A stretch of 64,000 nucleotides of DNA from Bifidobacterium breve DSM 20213 = JCM 1192 (GTDB lineage Bacteria; Actinomycetota; Actinomycetes; Actinomycetales; Bifidobacteriaceae). Below the pieces are notes generated by a model. The model worked only from the letters and a program-made list of their open reading frames with translations, made no database searches and had not been told where the DNA came from. Positions within the stretch are counted from its first letter, which is position 1. Each line of letters starts with the position of its first letter. This document shows, piece after piece, positions 1 through 15,559 of the stretch. Made by a program: the position numbers and the translations under genes. The stretch covers positions 1,550,001-1,614,000 of the forward strand of contig NZ_AP012324.1 of the NCBI RefSeq assembly GCF_001025175.1, written 5' to 3'.

Positions 1-98
1 TTTTCGATTTCAACCTGACGTCTGAGGATATGACAGCCATTACCGCACTCAACACCGGCAAACGCAACGGTGCGGATCCGGATAATTTCGATTTCTGA
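1..98 (+). CDS. aldo/keto reductase, C-terminal end (partial)
   Basis: The reading frame starting at base 3 is open from the window edge to TGA at 96-98 and gives about 31 residues ending PDNFDF. The 'LNTGKRNGADPDNFDF' ending is typical of NADPH-dependent aldo/keto reductases of the 2,5-diketo-D-gluconate reductase type, which reduce aldehydes and ketones in the cytosol. The catalytic Tyr and the NADPH site lie outside the window. It converges on the GH95 gene, with hairpins between them. A second, complete aldo/keto reductase is at 14190-15071 and ends differently, so this is a separate gene. Confidence 0.7.
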   Translation, partial: FDFNLTSEDMTAITALNTGKRNGADPDNFDF

Positions 99-120
99 TC
101 CATACGCTGCACAATACGCA

Positions 121-155
121 AAAAGGGGATTCCCCATGACGAGGAATCCCCTTTT
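121..155 (+). terminator. intrinsic terminator of the aldo/keto reductase
   Basis: A 13-bp inverted repeat (121-133 with 143-155) has a short loop. On the plus strand the stem ends in CCCCTTTT. It lies 23 bases after the aldo/keto reductase stop codon. Confidence 0.8.
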
Positions 156-160
156 CCATC

Positions 161-206
161 AAAAAAGATTGCGGACCGTCCTCCCCTATTAGGAAAGACG
201 GTCCGC
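161..206 (-). terminator. intrinsic terminator of the fucose cluster
   Basis: A perfect 10-bp stem (171-180 with 197-206) is followed on the minus strand by a T6 run (161-166). It lies 31 bases beyond the GH95 stop and would end the fucose cluster transcript. Confidence 0.85.
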
Positions 207-236
207 AACATTTCGTAACGGATATAACGCAATACG

Positions 237-2588
237 TTAACGCCGGATGGATCCCTTGAATGGCTTATCCGGAGATAGCGCGACACGTCCCATATCAGTC
301 CCCAGAACGTTCAGCGCAATCTCCGTGGGCTTCGAACAGCGCAACGTATATTCCACTGTCTGATCCGTCCATGTCGCATCCACTTGGATTCCGCCTCTTG
401 CGCGGAGCGCATGGAAGGTTCCCTCATGCCAATCCTCCGGCAGGGCCGGAAGAATGCGAATCCAGCCATCGTGGCTTTGGACAAGCATCTCCGACAAAGC
501 CGCCGGGAATCCAAGGTTCCCGTCAATCTGGAACGGCGGGTGGGCGCATAATCCGCTGCCGTACACGCCTCCGCCCAGCAGATTGGTTTCAGCGTTCGCA
601 TCCACCGGCCGCAGGAACATGCCTATGATTCGTTTGGCATGCTCCGCATCACGCAGACGCGCCCACATGATCATGCGCCATACGATGCTCCAACCGGAAC
701 CATCGTCGCCGCGCACTTCGAGGGATTTCCTAGCGGCTTCCTCCAGGTGCGGAGTCTGAGACGTGATGCCTGCACCAGGATGCAGTTCGTAAAGGTGGGA
801 CAGATGGCGGTGCTGTGGATCGGATTCGATGAATTCGTCGTTCCATTCGAGGATTCTTCCATCAGCTCCCAATCGCGTTTCAGCCAGTTGGGAACGGACG
901 GATTCCGCTTCATGGACCAGATCTCTGTCCTCTTCGTCAAGGTCTTCCAAATCGTGGGAAGCCTGAATTAAATCATCAAGCAGATTACGCACGATGGCCG
1001 TGGCATTCTCACTGCTTTGTGCAACGGATACCGGTTCTCCGTTCACCAAGAAACAGTTCTCCGGTGATGTTGCAGGGGACGGGGCCAGTCCATGCTTTGT
1101 CTCCGATAGGAAATCCATGCAGAATCGCGCGTTGTCCCGCATGATCGGCCAGATGCGGGCCAGGTACGATGCATCCTGGTTGAACAAATATTCATCGAAC
1201 AGGTTCCGGCACATCCATGCCTGACCGAACGGCCAGAACGACCACATCGGCTCGCCGTTCGCAGGAAGGGCCCTGCGCCAGAGATCGACATTATGGAAGA
1301 CCGCCGATCCTCGGCAGCCAAGAATCCTGTCAGCGGCGTCGTGCCCCGGCACTAGCAGCTCCTCATTCATGGAGACGAGCGGCTCGATGAGTTCTTGGAG
1401 GGCGCATGGGCCTGTCATCCAATAGTTCATCTCGACGTTGATGTTCGTTGTGTAGGCGCTGTACCAGTTCGGGAAATCCTTATGGTTCCAAATCCCCTGC
1501 AGATTCGCTGGCTGGGTGTGCGGTCTGGACGAGGAAATAAGCAGATACCGGCCGAAATCGAACATTGCCTCCGCCAGCATCTCCAGACGATGCGGCTCTT
1601 TTTTCTCATCCGAGCGAAGGATCGCCGAGAACGGTAGTTCCGTATCGTCATCATGAGCTGAACCGAGATGGATGGCCACCCTGTCGAAATATCTGCGGTA
1701 GTCCGCGATGCGGCGGTCGAGCATGGTCCGCAAGTCGGTCGACCACTCGTCGATGGTTTTCTCCAGATGGTCGGCGATAACCGTCATGCTTCGTTCCGGC
1801 TGCTGGTCGCTTCCCCTGAATCCGCTCATACTGCGGAAGCGGAGCGATAATCCGGTGATGTTCGAACATTGCAGACTGTTGTCACCCACATTGACGTCAC
1901 CACCTGTGACGGTAAGGGAGAACGCACCGGCGTACGCCATTCCAGTTCCGTCCTGCTCATCTTCCCAAGGATTTTCAGAAGGATGAGGGAGGAGCCCGAT
2001 GTTGAGTCCAGGCATCCGGCCCATGACGACGAGTGTGGCCCGATGACCATCGGATACTGTTTCCATCGAGGCGCGTGATTGCTTGAGGAAAGTGCCGGAG
2101 ACACTGATGTTCACATCAATCGGCGCATCCGATGACATCCTGTAGACCAACAGATCATCGGGCTCGCTGCACCATGCGTCGACATGAACGTTGGCATCAC
2201 CCATCCGGAACGTTTCGCCGGCGAGCGCCCTTGCAAGATCCAGCTGGCGTTTCATGCTCTCACGGCCGTCTGCAGAGGTCGAGTACTGAATACGGGCCGT
2301 TCCGAATGGCTCGTAAATCTGCTCGTCTTTTTCCTGCAGTGTGGCATCCTTGATGATTCGCGTGGCGGCGTTGTAGTCGTCCTGCAACGACGCCTGGCGT
2401 GCCTTGGCCACAATCTCCGGCGTCACCGGCGAGGTTTCCGCGTGTGGATATCCTGACCAAAGGGTGTCGTCGTTGAGATACAGCACGTCGGTTTCCGGTT
2501 CGGAGCACAGGACCGCTCCCATGCGTCCATTGCCGAGAGGAATGCTTTCTTCCCAGCACGAAGAGATTCCATCGAATGTGAGTTTCAT
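237..2588 (-). CDS. GH95 1,2-alpha-L-fucosidase, intracellular
   Basis: Inverting alpha-L-fucosidase of glycoside hydrolase family 95, which removes terminal alpha-1,2-linked fucose from host glycans such as 2'-fucosyllactose. The 783 residues match the usual length of a single-domain GH95. The family's catalytic set as known from Bifidobacterium bifidum AfcA is visible: two Asn in [11 protein letters not shown] (382, 384), Glu510 in TSPEN and Asp689 in QIDGNLG. There is no signal peptide or anchor, so it should act in the cytosol on imported oligosaccharides. An AAGGAG ribosome site precedes ATG at 2588. It is last in a five-gene minus-strand cluster for fucose breakdown, 26 bases after the aldolase gene. 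No fucosyl-oligosaccharide transporter lies in the window. Confidence 0.93.
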   Translation of the reverse strand: MKLTFDGISSCWEESIPLGNGRMGAVLCSEPETDVLYLNDDTLWSGYPHAETSPVTPEIVAKARQASLQDDYNAATRIIKDATLQEKDEQIYEPFGTARIQYSTSADGRESMKRQLDLARALAGETFRMGDANVHVDAWCSEPDDLLVYRMSSDAPIDVNISVSGTFLKQSRASMETVSDGHRATLVVMGRMPGLNIGLLPHPSENPWEDEQDGTGMAYAGAFSLTVTGGDVNVGDNSLQCSNITGLSLRFRSMSGFRGSDQQPERSMTVIADHLEKTIDEWSTDLRTMLDRRIADYRRYFDRVAIHLGSAHDDDTELPFSAILRSDEKKEPHRLEMLAEAMFDFGRYLLISSSRPHTQPANLQGIWNHKDFPNWYSAYTTNINVEMNYWMTGPCALQELIEPLVSMNEELLVPGHDAADRILGCRGSAVFHNVDLWRRALPANGEPMWSFWPFGQAWMCRNLFDEYLFNQDASYLARIWPIMRDNARFCMDFLSETKHGLAPSPATSPENCFLVNGEPVSVAQSSENATAIVRNLLDDLIQASHDLEDLDEEDRDLVHEAESVRSQLAETRLGADGRILEWNDEFIESDPQHRHLSHLYELHPGAGITSQTPHLEEAARKSLEVRGDDGSGWSIVWRMIMWARLRDAEHAKRIIGMFLRPVDANAETNLLGGGVYGSGLCAHPPFQIDGNLGFPAALSEMLVQSHDGWIRILPALPEDWHEGTFHALRARGGIQVDATWTDQTVEYTLRCSKPTEIALNVLGTDMGRVALSPDKPFKGSIRR

Positions 2589-2614
2589 GCGTAAAGTCTC
2601 CTTGGCAGATTTGC

Positions 2615-3508
2615 TTATTTGAGAATGCTCTGGATATTGCGGTACTGTTCGTCGGTCAGCTGCACGGCGGGTTCATGGATGGACGTGTCGATTGGCAGTC
2701 CCTTCGCCTTGACCGCGCCCTTGATGGCGCTGATGAACAGGTCGGCAGTGTCGTACAGGCGCATCAGATAGGAAATGCGTTCAGCCGATTTGATGGCCGT
2801 GGCGTAATCACCGGACTGCCATGCATGATGCAGGCTGACGAAAGTCTCCGGCTCTACATTGGTCAATCCGCACAGCACGCCATTGCCGCCGCTGATTCGG
2901 TTGACGGTGTAGTACTCGTCGAATCCGGACAGCACGCTGAACGATGGATTCACCTTACGAACGGCAGCAATGACCTTCCTGGTGTGGCTGATGGTGTCGA
3001 CGGTGTCTTTGATGCCGACGATGTTCTGGTTCTCCGCTGCGAGATCCGCCACCAGCTCGGGTGTGAGGTCGTTGCCCGTCCTGGCTGGGAAGTTGTAAAG
3101 AATGACCGGCAGCGTCGTCGCCTTGGCCACCGCAGAGAAGTAGCGCTTCGCGCAATCCGGGGATGGTCCGAAATAGTACGGGGATACTGCAACCAATGCA
3201 TCGGCTCCGGCTGCTTCGCTTTCCGCCGCCAATGTTCTCACATTGTCTAGGTTGGTGTCTCCCACTCCGACGAGCACCTTCATGCGTCCGGCGACTTTCG
3301 AAACTGCGAAACGCACCGCTTCCGCCTTCGTCTTGACGTCGATGGCGTAGAATTCTCCGATGCTGCCGAACAGCAGCACACCGTCGATGCCCGCGTCGAT
3401 GAGATGATCAAGGTGCTTGCCCCAATTGTCGTAGTCAATGGTCCCATCCGCGTTCGTGATGGTGATGGAGGGGCAGAACACGCCTTCGAATTGGACGTTG
3501 CAAGTCAT
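2615..3508 (-). CDS. DapA-family aldolase, likely 2-keto-3-deoxy-L-fuconate aldolase
   Basis: A 297-residue class I aldolase of the dihydrodipicolinate synthase/N-acetylneuraminate lyase superfamily. The Schiff-base Lys is visible in GIKDT (Lys167), the conserved Tyr in LYNFPART (Tyr138) and the substrate loop as FGSIGE near residue 50. Cleavage of 2-keto-3-deoxy-L-fuconate to pyruvate and L-lactaldehyde is inferred from the neighbours: fuconolactonase, fucose dehydrogenase and fuconate dehydratase. Its ATG overlaps the lactonase stop by four bases (ATGA), indicating translational coupling, and AAAGGA precedes it. A true DapA for lysine synthesis is less likely in this context. Confidence 0.82.
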   Translation of the reverse strand: MTCNVQFEGVFCPSITITNADGTIDYDNWGKHLDHLIDAGIDGVLLFGSIGEFYAIDVKTKAEAVRFAVSKVAGRMKVLVGVGDTNLDNVRTLAAESEAAGADALVAVSPYYFGPSPDCAKRYFSAVAKATTLPVILYNFPARTGNDLTPELVADLAAENQNIVGIKDTVDTISHTRKVIAAVRKVNPSFSVLSGFDEYYTVNRISGGNGVLCGLTNVEPETFVSLHHAWQSGDYATAIKSAERISYLMRLYDTADLFISAIKGAVKAKGLPIDTSIHEPAVQLTDEQYRNIQSILK

Positions 3509-4326
3509 GATATTTTCCTTTCGACGATATGGTAGGCGTTCCGCGCGTTATTGAAGAAGAAGTCGTCGTCTCCCGCGAAACGGTTGAGCAGGATTGACAG
3601 ATGACTGTCGAAATCGGCGTATAGACCAACGACAGGCCAATTCGACGCGTACAGCAACCGCTTGTTCGAGAACGCGGCTTGTGCGAGATCGAGCAGGGCT
3701 GAGACGAATCGTAGGTCATCGGTTGGATACCCCGATACCTTGACGTACACGTTTGGCAGCTCTCCGAGCCTATGCAGGGCATCGGACGAGGATTCAAGGT
3801 TTTGGAGATCGAATATGTTGCCCATATGGTCAACGATGACGGTCGCTTCGGGCACCTGCTCGCAAACCTGAGCAAGATCGCCAAGCTCATCCACCCGTAC
3901 GCATGCGTCGAATGGCATGTTCTTATCGGCCATAAGCCGTAAACCGCGGATGAAGTTATCTTGCAGGCACCGTCCCCGCGGCGACGCCGGCGTATGCAAT
4001 GGCTCACGAACGCCATGCGCGTACAGCGGCATGCGCATGGCCGGTCCGACGGTGGACCGCATAGATGTTGCCAACAGCAGAGGATCATGGTTTTCGGACA
4101 GCAGCCGGTCTTCCAATGACGTATCGTCCGTGTCGACTTCCACATACACACCGCCGATGAAATTGACCGCAGCGTCTGGGTGGTGCTCATTGTATGAGGC
4201 ATAGGCGCGTTTGAGGCAGTCCATGTCGTAACGGCGGGTGATGGACCCATCCGTACCGTCGAGCCATGAAAGCGGTTGGACGGATGGGTCCCAGATATGG
4301 AAATGCGAGTCGATGATCCTCTGCAT
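3505..4326 (-). CDS. amidohydrolase-2 family lactonase, likely L-fuconolactonase
   Basis: A 273-residue TIM-barrel hydrolase of the COG3618/amidohydrolase-2 group, which includes L-fuconolactone and L-rhamnono-lactone hydrolases. It opens with the metal-site motif IDSHFHIWDP, and the later segments TVIVDHMGN and LYASNWPV fit the barrel's conserved His and Trp-Pro positions. In this cluster it would open L-fucono-lactone to L-fuconate after the dehydrogenase. It sits 10 bases after the SDR gene and overlaps the aldolase by four bases, so it is inside one operon. Function is by family and context, not by substrate-specific residues. Confidence 0.82.
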   Translation of the reverse strand: MQRIIDSHFHIWDPSVQPLSWLDGTDGSITRRYDMDCLKRAYASYNEHHPDAAVNFIGGVYVEVDTDDTSLEDRLLSENHDPLLLATSMRSTVGPAMRMPLYAHGVREPLHTPASPRGRCLQDNFIRGLRLMADKNMPFDACVRVDELGDLAQVCEQVPEATVIVDHMGNIFDLQNLESSSDALHRLGELPNVYVKVSGYPTDDLRFVSALLDLAQAAFSNKRLLYASNWPVVGLYADFDSHLSILLNRFAGDDDFFFNNARNAYHIVERKIS

Positions 4327-4336
4327 GTCGCGCGTC

Positions 4337-5128
4337 CTAGTCGAGTGCCCTGTCGAGGTGGACGTATCCGCCGTCGGGGAAGACCCATTGTCCGGTGGTG
4401 TGCGAAGACCTGTCAGACAGAAGGAAAGCCACGGTGTCCGCGATTTCCGAAGTCTCGGTCATGCGGTGGCCGAGAGGAATCCTGTCGGTGATCTTCGCCA
4501 ACTGCTCGCGCTGCGCCTGTTCGTCGCCGAACGTCTTGATCCATTGCGCGTACAGCGGTGTCCGCGCTTCGGCCACGACGACGGCATTGACCCGGACCTC
4601 GTCCGGGGCGAGGGCGGCGGCCCACTCGCGGGTCAAACCCAGAATCGCGCCTTTCGCCGCAGCGTAGGCGCTGGTCTTGCCCTGACCGGTCAATGCGGTC
4701 TTGGAACCGATATTGACCACCGAGCCCTTGCTGGCCTTGAGCGCTGGCCCGCGCTGATGAACCAGCTCGTAATAGTGGGTCAGATTGCCGTGAAGAGACT
4801 CCTCGAACTGACGCCATGACGTGGTCTCGAGCGCGAGATTGTCGTTTCTTCCGGCGTTGTTGACCACACCATCGATATGGCCGTATTTCTTCATGACCGA
4901 TTCAACGATGGGGGCGATCTCGTCGGTGTTGTTCAGGTCGATCAGATAGGTGTCATACGAATCGGTGACCTGTTCGATATCCTGTCGGAATTCGTCGTCG
5001 GCACCATCCGAACGATTCAGCACCACCGGAATGGCGCCTTCTTCGGCCAGTCGCAGCGTTATGCCCTTGCCGATGCCTTTGAAGCCTCCGGTGACAATAA
5101 TCACCTTGTTCTTAAGATGCAGGTCCAT
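4337..5128 (-). CDS. SDR-family dehydrogenase, likely L-fucose dehydrogenase
   Basis: A classical short-chain dehydrogenase/reductase of 263 residues. The cofactor loop TGGFKGIGKG is at residues 14-23, the structural NAG as VVNNAGR, the catalytic Ser in VNIGSKTALTG, and the YxxxK motif as SAYAAAKGA. It is expected to oxidise L-fucose to L-fucono-1,5-lactone with NAD(P)+. That substrate is inferred from the cluster, since SDR sequence alone does not set it. A GGAAGGA site precedes ATG at 5128. It lies 15 bases after the truncated dehydratase frame, so it probably shares that transcript. Confidence 0.85.
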   Translation of the reverse strand: MDLHLKNKVIIVTGGFKGIGKGITLRLAEEGAIPVVLNRSDGADDEFRQDIEQVTDSYDTYLIDLNNTDEIAPIVESVMKKYGHIDGVVNNAGRNDNLALETTSWRQFEESLHGNLTHYYELVHQRGPALKASKGSVVNIGSKTALTGQGKTSAYAAAKGAILGLTREWAAALAPDEVRVNAVVVAEARTPLYAQWIKTFGDEQAQREQLAKITDRIPLGHRMTETSEIADTVAFLLSDRSSHTTGQWVFPDGGYVHLDRALD

Positions 5129-5143
5129 CTCAGGTCCTTCCGA

Positions 5144-6259
<1,116 letters not shown>

Positions 6260-6269
6260 TTTTAAATTG

Positions 6270-6386
6270 GGTGCGGCGGCGTGCTACTCTCCCACACCCT
6301 GTCGGGTGCAGTACCATCGCCGTGCCAGGCCTTAGCTTCCGGGTTCGGAATGGGACCGGGCGTCTCACCTGGGCCATGGCCGCCGC
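6270..6386 (-). rRNA. rrf: 5S ribosomal RNA
   Basis: About 117 bases. The 5' and 3' ends pair (TTGCGGCGG with CCGCCGCA), and the minus strand carries the 5S core CCCATTCCGAACCCGGAAG and GGGAGAGTAG. It is the last gene of the rrn operon, about 160 bases after the 23S gene. Ends are placed by eye, within a few bases. Confidence 0.93.
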
Positions 6387-6547
6387 AAATCTTCTCTTGT
6401 ACGGTCAGACTCTGGGGTCTGCCGGCGTGTGGCGGCCTGGGAACCGGATGGTGGACGCGATGCGTTGGTTCGTCTTGTGTTCATCCCGTGCTCATTGTCG
6501 TGCGGGATGGTTCGCAGCAGGATGCTTGCGTTCCAACCGGGGTTGGA

Positions 6548-11587
<5,040 letters not shown>

Positions 11588-12093
11588 AAAACCTTCATGA
11601 AAAGCATCCGAATAGATGACTCACAAAACAAAAATCGACGAGCACGTCCTTAAGGAAGGACGCCCTCAAAAAACCTCACCCCTCATCAAACCCTCCCGGG
11701 TACCCAACCACCACACAAGCGGCCAGGCGAGGAATGAACTGGCAATCATTGACTATAAAGAAGTAGTACAAACACGCTCTTGAGTTCTCAAACCACCACC
11801 ACACCAGCACACGAAATCCCGCATCTTCTCTAGGAAGGGAACCCCGTTGCGCTGAGCGGCAACAGGTGAATAACTTACACGAGCACATGGATTCATGCAA
11901 ATCGGGCATAACAAAACACGCCGCAATCGTTGCAACGACGGCGTTCTATCGGCGTGTCGAAAATGGCTTACATCACACCTTTACCATCACAATACGCCAG
12001 CTTTTCTCTGCATAATGGAGCGAAATCAAAAGTTCATCGGCGTGTCGCAATAGTTCATTCCATGTTCAATTCTCCACAGCCCGATTATGCGAA
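11588..12093 (-). promoter_or_regulatory. rrn leader and promoter region
   Basis: There is no gene between the 16S start and the oleate hydratase terminator. The minus strand holds a GAGAACTCAAGAGCGTG box at about 11771-11789, similar to the element in the ITS and to actinobacterial rrn antitermination boxes. Farther upstream a direct repeat CGACACGCCGAT occurs twice (about 11949-11960 and 12038-12049), about 90 bases apart. It may mark two promoters or a regulator site. Exact -35/-10 hexamers were not assigned. Confidence 0.5.
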
Positions 12094-12127
12094 CGGCTCC
12101 CTCCCGCACAGGGCGGAACGGGAGCCG
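12094..12127 (-). terminator. terminator hairpin after oleate hydratase
   Basis: Arms CGGCTCCC (12094-12101) and GGGAGCCG (12120-12127) lie just beyond the stop codon at 12135. The following T tract on the minus strand is weak. Confidence 0.65.
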
Positions 12128-12134
12128 AATCAAT

Positions 12135-14012
12135 TCAGATCACATGGTATTCGCGTAGCAGGGTAGCAATATCCGTGCCATCGAGCTTCTTAAGCACCTT
12201 CTTGACCACGGCCTTTTCAATGAAGTTGAGCTTCATATCCGTCACCGGTGCGCCGTCACGCAGTTTGACGGTGGCGTTGAGCAGGTTGCGCACGTCATAG
12301 ACGCTGCCCCACACCTCGGGCACGCCACGATCCACCCCGAGCAGCGTATAGACGGCTTCCATACCGGTACGCATCGAATATTCGGTGGTGAAAATCGTAT
12401 CGCGTGGGGTTTCGGCGAACTGGCCGAGGAATGCGAAGTTCACGGCGCCATCGGGCACCACGTCCGGGCGGTCGCCGGCCGCGCGAGGCATGAAGAATGC
12501 AGTGATGTATGGCATCATCACCGGCACGGTATTGGCATGATGTTTGGCAAGCGGCTCGATCTTGTCGGTCGGTACGCCCATGTGGTAGAGCCACTCCTCA
12601 CAGATTTCCTCGCCGGTGCATTCGGTCATCGGCTTCTTCACATAGTTGCCCGGCTTGTCCGGGAACAGGCCATAGACCCATACGCACAGCTGATCCTTGG
12701 GCTGATCGCGGAACTGCTGTTGACGATTGAGCGTCCAGCTCATCAGCCAGTTAGAATCCTGCACAGTGACGATGCCGCCGGTGACGACCTTGCCGGAGAA
12801 CGGATCGCGCTTGCATATCTTCTGAATATACGGAGGAATCTCATCGTCCAAAGTGGTAACAGTGGCGCTCATCCACTTGGTGGCGTTCGGGTCGGAACAG
12901 AACTTTTCCGGATGACCGAAGCTCGGATCCTGTTCGGCGATACGCCTCCACATATCCCAGCCGCCGCCTGGCTTCAGATCCGGATTCCATGCGGCGGGCG
13001 AATTCTGCGAACCCATAGTGGAGTTCTCCACGCAGCCGCCGTTGGTGATGAACACCAGATCGTTTTCCGTCAGATCGATAGAGGACTTCTCCCCTTCCTG
13101 GCTGACATCGATGCGTACGGCGAGCTTCTTGGTGGGGGTGCTGGCTGGATTGCGCTTGAAGAAACCGGAAGTGGCCTGGATTTTCTGGATGGTGTCTTGT
13201 CCGATGCCAGTATGCTCGCGCTTGGGGCCGTCTCCCCCACCGATGGCGAATTCGACGTTCTCGACCTTGGTGTTGTATCGGAATTCCACGCCATGAGATT
13301 CCAGATATTTGACCATGGGCAAAATCATCGACTCGTACTGGTTGTAGCGGGTGAATCGCAGTGCGGAGAAGTCCGGCAAGCCGCCGATGTGATGAATGTA
13401 GCGCTTGATGTACAGCTTCATTTCCAACGCCGAATGCCAATTCTCAAAAGCGAACATGGTACGCCAGTACAGCCAGAAGTTGGAGTTCAGCACCTCGTCA
13501 TCGAAGAAATCGGTGATCGGCTTGTCATACAGGTCCTCGTCCGGAGTGAAGAACAGCTTCATGATTTCCATGGAAGCCTTGTCAGACAATCCGAATTTGC
13601 CCTTGAGTCCGGCATCCTTGCCGAGATCTTTGGTGGCGCGGCATAGCGAGTAATTCGGATCTTCCTTGTTGAGCCAATAGTATTCGTCGAGCACGCTGAC
13701 TCCCTCGGTCTCGATGGAGGGAATCGAACGGAAGAGATCCCACATGACCTCGAAATGATTGTCCATTTCGCGGCCGCCGCGCATCACATAACCGAGACCA
13801 GGAATATCGAGACCATCGCAGGCTCCTCCCGGTACGGGATCCTTTTCGAGAATATGAATATGATCGCCTGGCATCTGGCCGTCACGCACCAGGTAACAGG
13901 CCGAAGACAAGGCCGCCAGACCGGTGCCGATGATATATGCATGCTTGCTGTCTACGCCGGCTGGCTTCTTCGGACGGGCAAACGCCTCATAGTTGCCGCT
14001 GCTGTAGTACAT
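12135..14012 (-). CDS. ohyA: oleate hydratase (myosin-cross-reactive antigen family)
   Basis: A 625-residue FAD-dependent fatty acid hydratase that adds water to the 9-cis double bond of oleic and linoleic acid to give 10-hydroxy acids. In bifidobacteria this family is linked to membrane stress tolerance. The dinucleotide motif is seen at residues 28-36 as IGTGLAALS, followed by the FAD-loop segment VPGGACDGLDIPGLGYVMRG, typical of the family. Later conserved parts include NYVKKPM and FFMPRAAGDRP. Length is normal for the family, there is no signal peptide, and an AAGGAGG ribosome site precedes ATG at 14012. It appears to be a single-gene unit with its own terminator. Confidence 0.93.
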   Translation of the reverse strand: MYYSSGNYEAFARPKKPAGVDSKHAYIIGTGLAALSSACYLVRDGQMPGDHIHILEKDPVPGGACDGLDIPGLGYVMRGGREMDNHFEVMWDLFRSIPSIETEGVSVLDEYYWLNKEDPNYSLCRATKDLGKDAGLKGKFGLSDKASMEIMKLFFTPDEDLYDKPITDFFDDEVLNSNFWLYWRTMFAFENWHSALEMKLYIKRYIHHIGGLPDFSALRFTRYNQYESMILPMVKYLESHGVEFRYNTKVENVEFAIGGGDGPKREHTGIGQDTIQKIQATSGFFKRNPASTPTKKLAVRIDVSQEGEKSSIDLTENDLVFITNGGCVENSTMGSQNSPAAWNPDLKPGGGWDMWRRIAEQDPSFGHPEKFCSDPNATKWMSATVTTLDDEIPPYIQKICKRDPFSGKVVTGGIVTVQDSNWLMSWTLNRQQQFRDQPKDQLCVWVYGLFPDKPGNYVKKPMTECTGEEICEEWLYHMGVPTDKIEPLAKHHANTVPVMMPYITAFFMPRAAGDRPDVVPDGAVNFAFLGQFAETPRDTIFTTEYSMRTGMEAVYTLLGVDRGVPEVWGSVYDVRNLLNATVKLRDGAPVTDMKLNFIEKAVVKKVLKKLDGTDIATLLREYHVI

Positions 14013-14080
14013 GTTCCGCCTCCTTGGGGATGAATTGACAATCCATCAACTCTTCTGTACAGATATCTTGTCGCGTTATT

Positions 14081-14108
14081 GCCGGACACGCCATAGGCAG
14101 TGTCCGGC
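14081..14108 (-). terminator. hairpin after the aldo/keto reductase
   Basis: Perfect 9-bp arms, GCCGGACAC (14081-14089) and GTGTCCGGC (14100-14108), lie about 80 bases past the reductase stop. No strong T tract follows, so it may be a terminator or an mRNA-stabilising hairpin. Confidence 0.5.
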
Positions 14109-14189
14109 GTTCTGCTGCATTTGTTTGTGGATTACATTAACGGGCTTTGCCATTGACGTTCGCCCTGCGCATTCGGCTTATGTGACGAA

Positions 14190-15071
14190 TCAGATATTGC
14201 CGCGCGAGTGCTGGTTGGCCCAGGACTGAGACTGCACGAAGGTGGCGGGGTCGGCACTCACATTGCCCTTCGGATCGTGCAGGGCATCGATGGCAGCAAG
14301 TTCCGTGGCAGTCAGGTCGAAACTGGCACTGGCCAGATTGGACTTCATACGTTCGACGTGCTTGGACTTCGGGATGATGATGCGACCTTCTTGCGTATGC
14401 CAACGCAATACCACCTGTGCGGGCGTGACGTTGTGGGCCTCGGCCGCAGAGACAACCGGCTCGGATTCGATGTCCTTGCCGTGGCCGAGCGGGCTATACG
14501 CTTCAACGGCGATGCCATGTGCCTTGCAGAAGGCGAGATTATCCGGCTGACTGAAACGCGGGTGCACTTCGATTTGGTTCACCGTTGGGGTTTCGCCGGA
14601 ATCATCGATAACAGCCTGAAGATGCTCGGGAAGGAAGTTACTGACGCCAGCCACGCGGATAGCACCTTCCTCTTGCAGTTTGAGTAGCGCCTTCCATGTC
14701 TCCTTGTAGAGATCGACTGCGGGGAATGGCCAATGAATCAGGTACATGTCGACTACATCCACGCCCAGCTTGCGACGGGATTCCTCGAACGCGATGCGTG
14801 CCGGATCATAGCCTTGATCGCAGTTGCGCAATTTGGTGGTCACCCATACTTTGTTGGCCATGCCAGTAGCGCGTAATGCATCGCCGACTTGTTCCTCGTT
14901 GTAGTAAGCGGCTGCAGTATCGATGTGACGGTAACCGATTTCCAACGCTTCTTCGACGGCCCGCTGCGTATCTTCGGGCGGAATCTGGAATGTGCCGAAT
15001 CCGATTTGTGGAATAACAGTGTGAGCCTTGTTCTGCAAGGTGATTCCCGGCGATTGCAATACCTGAGTCAT
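14190..15071 (-). CDS. aldo/keto reductase (2,5-diketo-D-gluconate reductase type)
   Basis: A 293-residue NADPH-dependent oxidoreductase with a TIM-barrel fold. The family's active-site set is visible: Asp in YRHIDTAAAYYNEEQVG (Asp50, Tyr55), Lys in VWVTTKL, and His in YLIHWPFP. The cofactor-binding C-terminal segment is IIIPKSKHVERMKSNL. It reduces small aldehydes, ketones or keto sugars, and the physiological substrate cannot be told from sequence. A GAGGAGGAA site sits directly before ATG at 15071. It lies alone between oleate hydratase and the DUF4186 gene. Confidence 0.9.
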   Translation of the reverse strand: MTQVLQSPGITLQNKAHTVIPQIGFGTFQIPPEDTQRAVEEALEIGYRHIDTAAAYYNEEQVGDALRATGMANKVWVTTKLRNCDQGYDPARIAFEESRRKLGVDVVDMYLIHWPFPAVDLYKETWKALLKLQEEGAIRVAGVSNFLPEHLQAVIDDSGETPTVNQIEVHPRFSQPDNLAFCKAHGIAVEAYSPLGHGKDIESEPVVSAAEAHNVTPAQVVLRWHTQEGRIIIPKSKHVERMKSNLASASFDLTATELAAIDALHDPKGNVSADPATFVQSQSWANQHSRGNI

Positions 15072-15161
15072 ATATTCCTCCTCAGAGCGGTTCCTATGCC
15101 GACCTCATTGTAGGCATCCGCAACCGTTTGGAAAGGAAATGATCTGCACTATTGCGCCGAA

Positions 15162-15548
15162 TTATCGTGCTGGATGATTGATGAGATCGCGTTCAATCCA
15201 TGCCATGACGAGATCTGCCAAACGGTTCACTTCCGCTTCCGTCAGTTCACGCCCTTTGGGTATGTGATGCCATTTTTCGATGCATCCCCGGCAGCATGTG
15301 GCGGTGGCATGCTGGGAGGTGAATACTGGATGACCACGCCACGGTGTTTGTTTGCCATCATTTTTCGGCTCGGCCGCACCTACCCGCTCACGCAGCATTT
15401 CATGCGCATGCCGATCGATGGTCGCTTTACCTTTGACCCGAGCGTAGGCACGGTCTTTGTCGGTCAGCACGAATTTGGCACGAAATGCCGAATGCTGCAA
15501 ACGCGTCAGCGTTTCAGCAATCCACTGTTGTTCATCATCGGCCGTCAT
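15162..15548 (-). CDS. DUF4186 domain protein
   Basis: A 128-residue protein recognised as DUF4186, a short family of unknown function. Visible features are a C-x2-C pair (ATCCRGCIEKWH) with nearby His residues, suggesting a metal site, a HxxxxxER segment mid-protein, and a C-terminal helix. It follows dnaE by 11 bases, so it is probably co-transcribed with the replicative polymerase. No function is assigned. Confidence 0.75.
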   Translation of the reverse strand: MTADDEQQWIAETLTRLQHSAFRAKFVLTDKDRAYARVKGKATIDRHAHEMLRERVGAAEPKNDGKQTPWRGHPVFTSQHATATCCRGCIEKWHHIPKGRELTEAEVNRLADLVMAWIERDLINHPAR

Positions 15549-15559
15549 GCCTCTTAAGC

